A DNA stretch of 5,311 nt, from NCBI GenBank assembly GCA_937864375.1, contig CALMJO010000587.1, positions 1-5,311 of the forward strand, in the 5' to 3' direction. Position 1 is the first letter of the stretch, and every line of letters starts with the position of its first letter. The translations under genes were made by a program, and so were the position numbers. The stretch comes from an uncultured Spirochaetota bacterium. GTDB taxonomy: Bacteria; Spirochaetota; UBA4802; UBA5368. Positions 1 to 5,311 of the stretch are shown in pieces. The notes beneath the pieces are model-generated. The model saw nothing but the letters and a program-made list of their open reading frames with translations. It ran no database searches and was not told the origin of the DNA.

Positions 1-72
1 ATCATTCAAATTAATAGTCTTTTTTCTCCTTGAATTAAATTTGCTGAATAGTTACCAATTTTCAATAGAATC
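1..72 (+). promoter_or_regulatory. AT-rich leader upstream of the Fe-S protein gene, probable promoter region
   Basis: This stretch is strikingly AT-rich (17 G/C in bases 1-76 by hand count) against the very GC-rich genes that follow, as expected of a promoter region in a GC-rich genome. A weak sigma-70-like pair can be proposed: TTGAAT at 30-35 and TACCAA at 53-58 with a 17-nt spacer. The -10 match is poor, so the exact elements are uncertain. TAGAAT at 66-71 looks more like a -10, but it would start transcription inside the Shine-Dalgarno sequence. The T-run at 20-26 could be the tail of an upstream terminator whose stem lies outside the window; this cannot be judged. Confidence 0.35.
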
Positions 73-81
73 AAAAGGAGG
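73..81 (+). promoter_or_regulatory. Strong ribosome binding site for the Fe-S protein gene
   Basis: AAAAGGAGG contains a full GGAGG core and lies 6 nt before the ATG at 88. It fixes the start of the 355-aa protein and suggests efficient translation. Confidence 0.8.
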
Positions 82-87
82 CGCGCC

Positions 88-1155
88 ATGGCGGACGAAC
101 TGTTCCGGGAGATGCAGAAGCGGCTCGACATGTACTCGCTGGGTTTTCCAGCGACGAAATCCAACATAGAAATCAGGATTCTCAAAAAGCTCTTTAGCGA
201 GGACGACGCCCGGCTATTCATGGCGATGTCGCCGCGCCTTGAGGAACCGGATGCCGTTGCCGCGCGCGTGGGAAGGCCCGTGGCCGATGTCGCCGCGCAG
301 CTGGAGGCCATGGCCGGGAAGGGCCTCCTCTTCAGGGCGCGCAAGGGCGAATCGGTCAAGTACGGCGCCATTCCGTTCATGCACGGGCTCATAGAGTTCC
401 AGATCACGCGTTTCAACCGGGAGCTCGGGGAGATGCTCGAGGAGTATTTCACGGAGGGTTTTCACGGCGCGATCGCGGCGAGCGAGGGGCTTTTCATGCG
501 CACCATCCCCGTGCAGAAATCGATCGTTCCGGAAAACCGCGTGGCCGCCTACGAGGACGCGGTCCAGATCCTCAGGAGCGCCGACACCATCGCCGTCGCA
601 GAGTGCGTCTGCCGCAAGGCGAAGAAGCTCCAGGATAAGGGTTGCGGAAAGCCCCTGGAGACCTGTTTCATGTTCGGTTCCATGGCGCGCTTCTACGTGG
701 AGAACAAGCTCGGACGCGCCGTGAGCGCCGACGAGGCGATCCAGATCGTGGCGAAGGCGCAGGAGGCGGGCCTCGTGACGCAGCCGGCGACCGCGCAGAA
801 TCCCGCGGGCATGTGCTGCTGCTGCGGCGACTGCTGCGGCGTTCTGGGAGCGATCAAGAAGCACCCGCGGCCGGCGGAGATCGTGTTCTCGAACTACCAG
901 GCGCAGGTGGACGCGGGCGCGTGCACCGGGTGCGAGTCCTGCCTCGAGCGATGCCAGATGGACGCGATCACCATGGGCGCGGACGGGATCGCGCGGGTGG
1001 ACCCGGGACGCTGCATAGGATGCGGCCTCTGCGTCACCGACTGCGCGGCGGAGGCGATCAGCCTCACGATCAAGGGCGCAGGGGAGTACCGCGTCCCTCC
1101 CGCAACCTCGGCCGAGCAGATGCTGAACCTCGCGAAAAAGCGCGGCGTGCTGTAA
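88..1155 (+). CDS. Cysteine-rich 4Fe-4S ferredoxin-domain protein (355 aa)
   Basis: Probable cytoplasmic electron-transfer or redox protein; no signal peptide or membrane segment is seen. Residues about 1-100 are helical, and about 25-93 resemble a winged-helix fold (a domain impression, not a proven DNA-binding role). The middle has a CVC pair (C173, C175), then C186 and C193, then the dense cluster MCCCCGDCC with C243-C246, C249 and C250. The C-terminus carries two ferredoxin motifs, C279/C282/C285/C289 and C309/C312/C315/C319, which should bind two [4Fe-4S] clusters. The residue after the fourth Cys is Gln in the first motif and Ala in the second, instead of the usual Pro. The start at 88 is supported by a strong Shine-Dalgarno sequence. 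Similar proteins with CxC(R) and CCxxCC segments before a dicluster ferredoxin domain are, from memory, found in anaerobes and mostly uncharacterised. The ferredoxin domain is certain; the reaction and partner are unknown. Confidence 0.92.
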   Translation: MADELFREMQKRLDMYSLGFPATKSNIEIRILKKLFSEDDARLFMAMSPRLEEPDAVAARVGRPVADVAAQLEAMAGKGLLFRARKGESVKYGAIPFMHGLIEFQITRFNRELGEMLEEYFTEGFHGAIAASEGLFMRTIPVQKSIVPENRVAAYEDAVQILRSADTIAVAECVCRKAKKLQDKGCGKPLETCFMFGSMARFYVENKLGRAVSADEAIQIVAKAQEAGLVTQPATAQNPAGMCCCCGDCCGVLGAIKKHPRPAEIVFSNYQAQVDAGACTGCESCLERCQMDAITMGADGIARVDPGRCIGCGLCVTDCAAEAISLTIKGAGEYRVPPATSAEQMLNLAKKRGVL

Positions 1156-1172
1156 CGGGATTGCTTTTTCCG

Positions 1173-1202
1173 CGTCCCCGTGCGATACTTCGCATGGGGA
1201 CG
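1173..1202. repeat. 30-nt inverted repeat (13-bp arms, 4-nt loop) between the Fe-S and MFS genes
   Basis: The left arm CGTCCCCGTGCGA (1173-1185) pairs with the right arm TCGCATGGGGACG (1190-1202) around the loop TACT. Twelve of 13 pairs are Watson-Crick and the other is a G-U wobble in RNA. It begins 18 nt after the stop codon of the Fe-S gene and ends 51 nt before the MFS start. There is no T-tract 3' of the stem; the only T-run (1164-1169) lies 5' of it, so it is not a canonical intrinsic terminator on either strand. It may be an operator for a dimeric regulator, or an mRNA hairpin that stabilises or attenuates the transcript. Confidence 0.7.
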
Positions 1203-1243
1203 AGGCCATGTACGTCGGCCCCCCCGTAATAACACAGACGACC

Positions 1244-1247
1244 GGAG
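1244..1247 (+). promoter_or_regulatory. Ribosome binding site for the MFS gene
   Basis: GGAG lies 6 nt before the ATG at 1254. It supports this start over the internal ATG at 1281, which would cut off the residues just before the first membrane helix. Confidence 0.6.
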
Positions 1248-1253
1248 AACTCG

Positions 1254-2591
1254 ATGAAAAGAGCGCATTCGGCCCCCTTCATGCCCACCGGCGCGTACCT
1301 CGTATTCACGCTCGCACTCCTCATGATCGTTTCGACCCTGCGCATGGCCGACTACGAGCTCCTGGCGCCACTCTACGGGCCCATCAGCCGCGACATCGGC
1401 ATCAACGATCTGCAGTTCGGAATGATCCGCTCGGTGATGGACGCCGTGGGGATACTGGGCATCCTCGTCTTTGGCGTCCTCGCGGACCGATGGCGCAGGC
1501 GCGACCTCATCGCGATAGGCGTGATCGGGTGGTCGGCGGCAACGTGGGCAATCGGGGGCGCGACCGGGTTCGTGTGGCTCCTGGTGGCGGACGCGTTCAT
1601 GAAATTCTTCCAGTCAACGTTCAGCGCCTGCCTCTACCCGATGGTGAGCGACATGGTGCCGCGAAAAAAGCGCGGACTGGTCCTGGGAATAATGGGGACG
1701 ACCTTCGCCCTGGGAACGGTGCTCGGGCTCGCGGTGCCCGCGATCATGGGGACGAGCGACTGGCGGCGTCCCTTCGTGTACTTTGGCATACCGGGCGTCG
1801 TGCTGGGAATTGCCGTCTTCCTGTTCCTCAGGGAGCCCCCGCGCGGCGGCACCGAGGAGGCCGCGGCCGATGCGGGAGGATATGCCGGCTCCTTTTCCTG
1901 GAAAGAGCTCGGGCAGACGCTGCGCACGAAGACCGTGCTCCTCGTGTGGCTCCTGGACGCGTGCGAGGGCGCGACCTGGTACGCCTTCTCGTTCTGGACG
2001 CCGGCATACCTGCTCCGGCAGAAGATCAGCCCCAATGCCGACGCGGCGGCGCTCGCGCTCCTGCCAGCCATTGGGGGCTTCGTGGTGGGAAATATCCTGG
2101 GCGGCTGGCTCACGGACCGCTTCCGCGCGAAGACCGAGCTCTCCGCAGTCTGGGTCGCGCTCGTCTCGATGACCGGGTCGCTCGCCATGACCGCGCTGGT
2201 GTTCTCGATGGACACTCAGGGATCCGTGATGGTCGCGGGCTTCGTGATGGGGATATTCGGCCACATGATCATGTCGCCCATAAGCGTGATCCTGTACGAC
2301 GTGGTTCCCCCGGAGACGCGCTCGTCGGCAACGGCATTCGGAGGGCTCCTCATGGCGGCCTTCACCTCGCTTTCCTCGCTCGGGATCGGCGCGATCAGCC
2401 ATTACGCCGGCATCTGGAAGGGGCTCTCCGAGGGCGACCTCAGAACGGGATTCCAGGCCGTGGTCACGATCACGCTCTCGCTTGGAATAATCGTAGCGCT
2501 CCTCATCCTGAAAACCGCGCCCGCCGACATGAAGGCGCTCAGGGATCACGTCGCGTTGCGCGCGGCGGGGAAAGGGGAGGCGCACCAATGA
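1254..2591 (+). CDS. Major facilitator superfamily transporter (445 aa)
   Basis: Inner-membrane secondary transporter with the usual MFS length and about 12 hydrophobic segments in two halves. The loop 2-3 signature (motif A) is GVLADRWRRRD at residues 74-84. A second, degenerate copy, GGWLTDRFR (283-291), sits at the equivalent place in the C-terminal half, as expected from the internal duplication. A hydrophilic cytoplasmic linker at about 193-225 separates TM6 from TM7, and the C-terminal tail after about 420 is cytoplasmic. The N-terminal pattern before motif A resembles Spinster-like and organic-anion MFS members, but the substrate cannot be read from sequence. The stop TGA (2589-2591) overlaps the ATG of the hydrolase gene (ATGA), so the two are almost certainly co-transcribed and translationally coupled. 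This suggests the transporter moves the substrate or product of that enzyme. MFS membership is secure; direction and substrate are unknown. Confidence 0.93.
   Translation: MKRAHSAPFMPTGAYLVFTLALLMIVSTLRMADYELLAPLYGPISRDIGINDLQFGMIRSVMDAVGILGILVFGVLADRWRRRDLIAIGVIGWSAATWAIGGATGFVWLLVADAFMKFFQSTFSACLYPMVSDMVPRKKRGLVLGIMGTTFALGTVLGLAVPAIMGTSDWRRPFVYFGIPGVVLGIAVFLFLREPPRGGTEEAAADAGGYAGSFSWKELGQTLRTKTVLLVWLLDACEGATWYAFSFWTPAYLLRQKISPNADAAALALLPAIGGFVVGNILGGWLTDRFRAKTELSAVWVALVSMTGSLAMTALVFSMDTQGSVMVAGFVMGIFGHMIMSPISVILYDVVPPETRSSATAFGGLLMAAFTSLSSLGIGAISHYAGIWKGLSEGDLRTGFQAVVTITLSLGIIVALLILKTAPADMKALRDHVALRAAGKGEAHQ
2574..2580 (+). promoter_or_regulatory. Ribosome binding site fixing the C45 hydrolase start
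   Basis: GGGGAGG lies inside the 3' end of the MFS gene, 7 nt before the ATG at 2588. The reading frame stays open far upstream (from 1208), so this site and the ATGA overlap are what place the start at 2588. Nearby in-frame ATGs at 2594, 2600 and 2687 have worse spacing or no such site. Confidence 0.75.
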
Positions 2592-4255
2592 GCATGGCGA
2601 TGGGCGATGCACTGCTGGCCTTCGTTCCCGCGCGCGCGAAGCGCCTTCCGCGGCGGCGTCACGATTACGTTCTGGCGCGCGCGCGCATGGAGCGGGCGGG
2701 AGCGCTCACGGCGCTCTACCTCAAGGGGTCGCCCTACGAGATGGGCTACCAGCACGGGGCGCTGGCGCGCGGCCTCATCCAGCGCTTCCGCGCGGAGGCC
2801 TACGAGTACGTCGCGACGCTTGTGCCGGTGCCGCGCGCGCTCGCGAAGCCCGTGCTCTTCTATTACGCCTCCGCGTACTGGAAGACGCTGGGGGCTGACC
2901 ACGTGGAGGAGCTGCGCGGGATCGCGCACGGCGCGGGGGCGCACCCGGTGGAGCCGCTGGTGGCGACCGCGGTCTGGGAGATGCTCCTCACGCACGGCTG
3001 CTCCGAGTTCGCGGGGCTGGGGCCCGTGACCGCGGACGATTCCCTCCTGCACGGCTACAACTACGACCTCATGCTCCCGGAGCACGCGATCATCCAGCCC
3101 TACCTCGCCGCGATCTTCTACGAGCCGGACGAGGGAATTCCCTTCGCAACCGTGAACACCGTGGGAACCGTGGGCGCGAACGCCGGGATTAACGCCGAGG
3201 GAATCTCCGTCGCGTGGGACAACACGCATCTTTCCACGAACGAGCTTTTCCAGGGGATCGGGGGGCCGATCGTTCCCTTTATCGTGACGCTTCGCCGCCT
3301 GTTGCAGTATGCCCGCACGATCGACGACGCGGTGCGCATCGTGGTGGAAACGCTTCCGCGCCCGCTCGCGGACATCATCATAATCGGGAGCGCAAAGGAA
3401 GAGCGCGCCGTGGCGCTCGAAACCGCGGGGCGTGTCCATGCCGTGCGGCCCATGCAGGACGGGGCAATCTGGTCGACCAACAGCTTCAGGTCGGACACGC
3501 TCGCGCCGCGGGACCACCTGGGCGACTGGCGCAGCATGACGACAAACGAGCTTTGGGAAAAGTTCCCGCGCTATGCGGCATACGATGAATTGTACCGCGC
3601 ATACGCGGGAAAGATGGACGCACACGCGGCGGCGGCAATGCTCCGCGATCCCTGGCCGCGCGAGGCAGAGGGGTATTTCCACCGGAACCCGGCGCCGCGG
3701 GCGACCATCACGCGCAACGTCACCTCGTTCTCGATGATCATGGAGCCGGGGAAGAAGCGTCTCTGGGTGAGCGACGCGGTCATCCCCGGATGCCACGGAC
3801 GCTTTTTCGCCTTTGACCTGGGCCTGATGAAGCGCCTGCCGGACCTGGACCTGGGGCCGTCGGGCTTCCAGGAGGCACTCAGGTGCGCTGACTGCTTTCT
3901 GAAGAACGATCGTGAGCCTTCCCGCGTTTGGCTGGACAGGGCCATTGGCATTGTGGGGGAAACCGCGCCGCTCCTGCTCATGCGCGCGCTGCTCGGGGGA
4001 CTCTCGGGAGATGAAACCGGCGCACGGCACGATGCGGAACGGGTTGCCGCAACGTGGAAGGATTCACCGCACGCGCGGCTCGCGGCCTCGTGGATGGGAT
4101 CTGCGCTGCCTGACGCAAAGATCGCGATACCGTTTCCCGGGGCCACGAACCCGTATCTCCTGCTGGTTCACGGAGCAGACTGGAAAGGGCGCGCGGTGAT
4201 CAACACGAGCGAGTCCGTGGTGAGGATTCCGGAGAGGTACCTTTTACCCGAATGA
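2588..4255 (+). CDS. C45-family N-terminal-nucleophile hydrolase/acyltransferase (555 aa)
   Basis: Resembles the acyl-CoA:6-aminopenicillanate acyltransferase (AAT, peptidase C45) group of Ntn hydrolases, which act on amide or acyl bonds after self-cleavage before a catalytic Cys. Visible landmarks: LKGSPYEMGYQHGAL at 45-59, the typical N-terminal motif; HGCSEFAGLG with Cys138 as likely nucleophile, preceded by Gly as at the AAT Gly-Cys processing site; LLHGYNYDL at 153-161; the NTVGTVGANAGINAEGIS segment at 190-207; and TRNVTSFSMIMEPGKKRLWV at 375-394. Cleavage before Cys138 would give a roughly 137-residue small chain. The protein is longer than classical AAT (about 357 aa): residues after about 425 form an extra, largely helical C-terminal part of unknown role. 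No convincing signal peptide is seen, so it is probably cytoplasmic. The start overlaps the MFS stop. The natural substrate is unknown; penicillin acylation should not be assumed. A choloylglycine-hydrolase or phospholipase-B-like member is the main alternative within the same fold. Confidence 0.88.
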   Translation: MSMAMGDALLAFVPARAKRLPRRRHDYVLARARMERAGALTALYLKGSPYEMGYQHGALARGLIQRFRAEAYEYVATLVPVPRALAKPVLFYYASAYWKTLGADHVEELRGIAHGAGAHPVEPLVATAVWEMLLTHGCSEFAGLGPVTADDSLLHGYNYDLMLPEHAIIQPYLAAIFYEPDEGIPFATVNTVGTVGANAGINAEGISVAWDNTHLSTNELFQGIGGPIVPFIVTLRRLLQYARTIDDAVRIVVETLPRPLADIIIIGSAKEERAVALETAGRVHAVRPMQDGAIWSTNSFRSDTLAPRDHLGDWRSMTTNELWEKFPRYAAYDELYRAYAGKMDAHAAAAMLRDPWPREAEGYFHRNPAPRATITRNVTSFSMIMEPGKKRLWVSDAVIPGCHGRFFAFDLGLMKRLPDLDLGPSGFQEALRCADCFLKNDREPSRVWLDRAIGIVGETAPLLLMRALLGGLSGDETGARHDAERVAATWKDSPHARLAASWMGSALPDAKIAIPFPGATNPYLLLVHGADWKGRAVINTSESVVRIPERYLLPE

Positions 4256-4290
4256 GCACCGTGACGGGCAAAAAGCGATTCGGCCCCCGC

Positions 4291-4316
4291 TAAAAATGCT
4301 TGAAAAATATTATCTG
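4291..4316 (+). promoter_or_regulatory. AT-rich patch, candidate promoter for the methyltransferase gene
   Basis: This short AT-rich island lies in the 146-nt gap between the hydrolase and the methyltransferase genes. It contains TATTAT (4308-4313), a 5/6 match to a -10 box, but nothing good at -35 spacing. An alternative is TTGAAA at 4300-4305 as a -35 with a weak -10, AGTGAT, at 4323-4328. The rest of the gap holds no gene and no convincing terminator. Confidence 0.3.
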
Positions 4317-4391
4317 CCGTGAAGTGATCGTGATGGCGCATGGCGTCAGCCGGGTACGCGCATACTATCGAAGCACAACGTCACTTACAAC

Positions 4392-4397
4392 AGAGGT
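4392..4397 (+). promoter_or_regulatory. Ribosome binding site deciding the methyltransferase start
   Basis: AGAGGT sits just upstream of the ATG at 4402, with 5 nt between AGAGG and the start codon. The frame is open from an upstream TTG at 4300, but the upstream residues do not look like this family, whereas MEDMSPVERVLRTFEGKPVD is a typical family N-terminus. Confidence 0.6.
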
Positions 4398-4401
4398 CTC
4401 C

Positions 4402-5265
4402 ATGGAAGATATGAGTCCCGTCGAACGCGTACTGCGCACCTTCGAGGGCAAGCCCGTCGACCGGGTTCCCGTGTTCTGCGCCATGATGGAGAGCAGGACG
4501 GCGAACGAGGTGCTAGGGGCCCCGCTCATCTCGTCGTCGGCGAGCCTCAACTTTCCGGTAACGCGCTTCCTGTTGAATTCCCTCGGCCCTGTGATTACCG
4601 GGCATTTCATCCGGCCCATACTTGCCGGGATACTGCACCGGCGCAACCTCGCGCAGATCGAGATGGGCTTCGACGCGGTATGGGCGTACTACGACGACAC
4701 CTGGTTCTTCCTCGACGCGAAGACCATCGCGCTGACCACCGGTTCAATTTACAATGTCATCGAGGACGGACACGGGAACATGAGCTACATGTACCGCGGC
4801 CCCGGCATCACCACGCCCGAGGAATTCGACGCGTGGAGGTGGTGGCCCGACGCGGACGCGATCGCCCAAAGAGTGTACCGTTATTACAAAAAGCTCTATG
4901 CGCGCTACGGCGAGAGGGCGTGCATATTCGGGTGCGGGTTCTATGGCGGGCTTCAGGAATCCATGAACTGGTCGTTCGGCATCGACAAGGCGCCGCTGTG
5001 GATACGAAGGCACCCGGACTACGTGAACCGCTTCCTCGACATCGTGGAGGAGGTCACGACGAAGACGCAGGCCGCCATCCTCGACGCGGGCGCGAAGGTC
5101 GTGGTGCAGATGGACGACTTCGCCTACAAGACGGGGCCCTTCCTGAGCCCCAAAATGATCGAGGACATATTCGGCGAGCGCTACAGGAGAATCATACGCA
5201 GGGTCCACGACCGGGGCGCAAAGTTCGTCCTCCATTCCTGCGGCGACAACACCAAACTGTTTGAC
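4402..5265 (+). CDS. Uroporphyrinogen decarboxylase/MtaA-family methyltransferase, 3'-truncated
   Basis: 288 genuine residues of a UroD-fold (TIM-barrel) protein; the family usually runs about 340-400 aa, so the C-terminus is missing. The N-terminus has the family pattern SPVERVL followed by EGKPVDRVPV (residues 5-24). It lacks the MRQAGR-type motif of true HemE, so a heme-pathway decarboxylase is unlikely. QMDDFAYKTGPFLSP (236-250) and HSCGD (278-282) match the MtaA/MtbA-like branch, where the HxC pair (H278, C280) plus a later Cys bind zinc that activates a thiol for methyl transfer from a corrinoid protein. That later Cys would lie beyond the break. It is probably a cytoplasmic methyltransferase; the acceptor and methyl source are unknown, and many homologues are of unproven activity. 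The apparent stop at 5305-5307 lies in sequencing adapter, and the last 13 translated residues (LSLIHISEPTRPY) are adapter-encoded. An AT-rich patch upstream suggests its own promoter. Confidence 0.88.
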
Positions 5266-5311
5266 CTGTCTCTTATACACATCTCCGAGCCCACGAGACC
5301 GTACTAGATCT
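5266..5311. other. Nextera adapter and i7 index left at the contig end (artefact)
   Basis: 5266-5284 is CTGTCTCTTATACACATCT, the 19-bp Tn5 mosaic end used in Nextera libraries. 5285-5299 is CCGAGCCCACGAGAC, the rest of the read-2 adapter. 5300-5307 is CGTACTAG, which matches the Illumina i7 index N702, and 5308-5311 (ATCT) begins the P7 sequence. This is untrimmed adapter from a short insert assembled onto the contig, not a natural mobile element. On the + strand it creates the false tail LSLIHISEPTRPY; on the - strand it creates a false MYKRQ start. Confidence 0.98.

Noticed and set aside
80..91. GGCGCGCC (AscI-like) running into CCATGG (NcoI-like) at the first gene start, reminiscent of a cloning junction.
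   Set aside because: No other vector sequence is present on either side; in a GC-rich genome a GGAGG site plus a GC spacer and ATG-GCG can give these by chance.
1266..1276. The 11-mer ATTCGGCCCCC occurs near 1268 and again near 4278, with similar flanking A-rich sequence.
   Set aside because: Short, one copy coding and one intergenic, with no further copies seen; probably chance.
2675..2686. A (GC)6 run that could form Z-DNA.
   Set aside because: It is ordinary coding sequence (Ala-Arg repeats) within the C45 gene in a GC-rich genome; short and with no regulatory context.
2546..4030. A 494-codon open frame on the minus strand, opposite the C45 gene.
   Set aside because: It has Arg/His-rich low-complexity composition, no recognisable domain, and is fully explained as the antisense shadow of a GC-rich coding region.
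1208..4255. A single 1015-codon open frame that could be read as a large fusion protein ending in the C45 domain.
   Set aside because: Its first 460 codons overlap the MFS gene in another frame and give an arginine/glycine/histidine-rich sequence typical of a GC-rich shadow frame. The real start is the ATG at 2588, backed by a Shine-Dalgarno sequence and the ATGA overlap.
4273..4292. Possible terminator after the C45 gene, with AGCG/CGCT arms and T-run on the minus strand or A-run on the plus strand.
   Set aside because: The stem is only about 4 bp with a 10-nt loop, too weak to support a terminator call.
4300..4401. Extension of the methyltransferase by 34 residues to a TTG start at 4300.
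   Set aside because: The upstream residues are not like the family N-terminus, there is no ribosome binding site ahead of the TTG, and the stretch overlaps the AT-rich putative promoter. The ATG at 4402 has AGAGG at good spacing.
4744..5280. Minus-strand frame starting MYKRQ.
   Set aside because: The start lies in reverse-complemented adapter; the rest is antisense shadow of the methyltransferase gene.
5266..5284. A Tn5 mosaic end that could suggest a transposon insertion.
   Set aside because: It is followed directly by the Nextera read-2 tail, an index and the start of P7, which is a library construct and not a natural element.

Overview
The window is a GC-rich bacterial fragment with four protein genes, all on the + strand. 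Gene content (a cysteine-rich Fe-S protein, and a MtaA/UroD-type methyltransferase that is not HemE) suggests an anaerobe. From memory of where such families are common, Desulfobacterota or Spirochaetota would fit, but the sequence does not settle the phylum. No tRNA, rRNA, insertion sequence, CRISPR array or attachment site is visible.

Layout: (1) 1-87 is a very AT-rich leader (17 G/C in the first 76 bases by hand count) ending in a strong Shine-Dalgarno sequence. (2) 88-1155 encodes a 355-aa 4Fe-4S protein with an unusual MCCCCGDCC cysteine cluster and two C-terminal ferredoxin motifs. (3) 1156-1253 is a 98-nt gap holding a 30-nt, nearly perfect inverted repeat. (4) 1254-2591 encodes a 12-TM MFS transporter. 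(5) 2588-4255 encodes a 555-aa C45-type N-terminal-nucleophile hydrolase/acyltransferase, overlapping the transporter stop as ATGA. (6) 4256-4401 is a 146-nt gap with a short AT-rich patch that may be a promoter. (7) 4402-5265 is the 5' part of a uroporphyrinogen-decarboxylase/MtaA-family methyltransferase gene. (8) 5266-5311 is not biological: it is Nextera read-2 adapter plus an i7 index, so the natural sequence ends at 5265.

The firmest functional link is the transporter-hydrolase pair: translational coupling suggests uptake (or export) and cleavage of the same amide- or acyl-linked compound. The Fe-S protein and the MtaA-like protein on either side hint at an anaerobic one-carbon or demethylation context, but no corrinoid protein or substrate-specific methyltransferase is in the window, so this is inference. 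I found no clear new defence or mobile system. The main points are the cysteine cluster, the intergenic palindrome, the coupled transporter-hydrolase pair and the adapter artefact that gives the last gene a false C-terminus.
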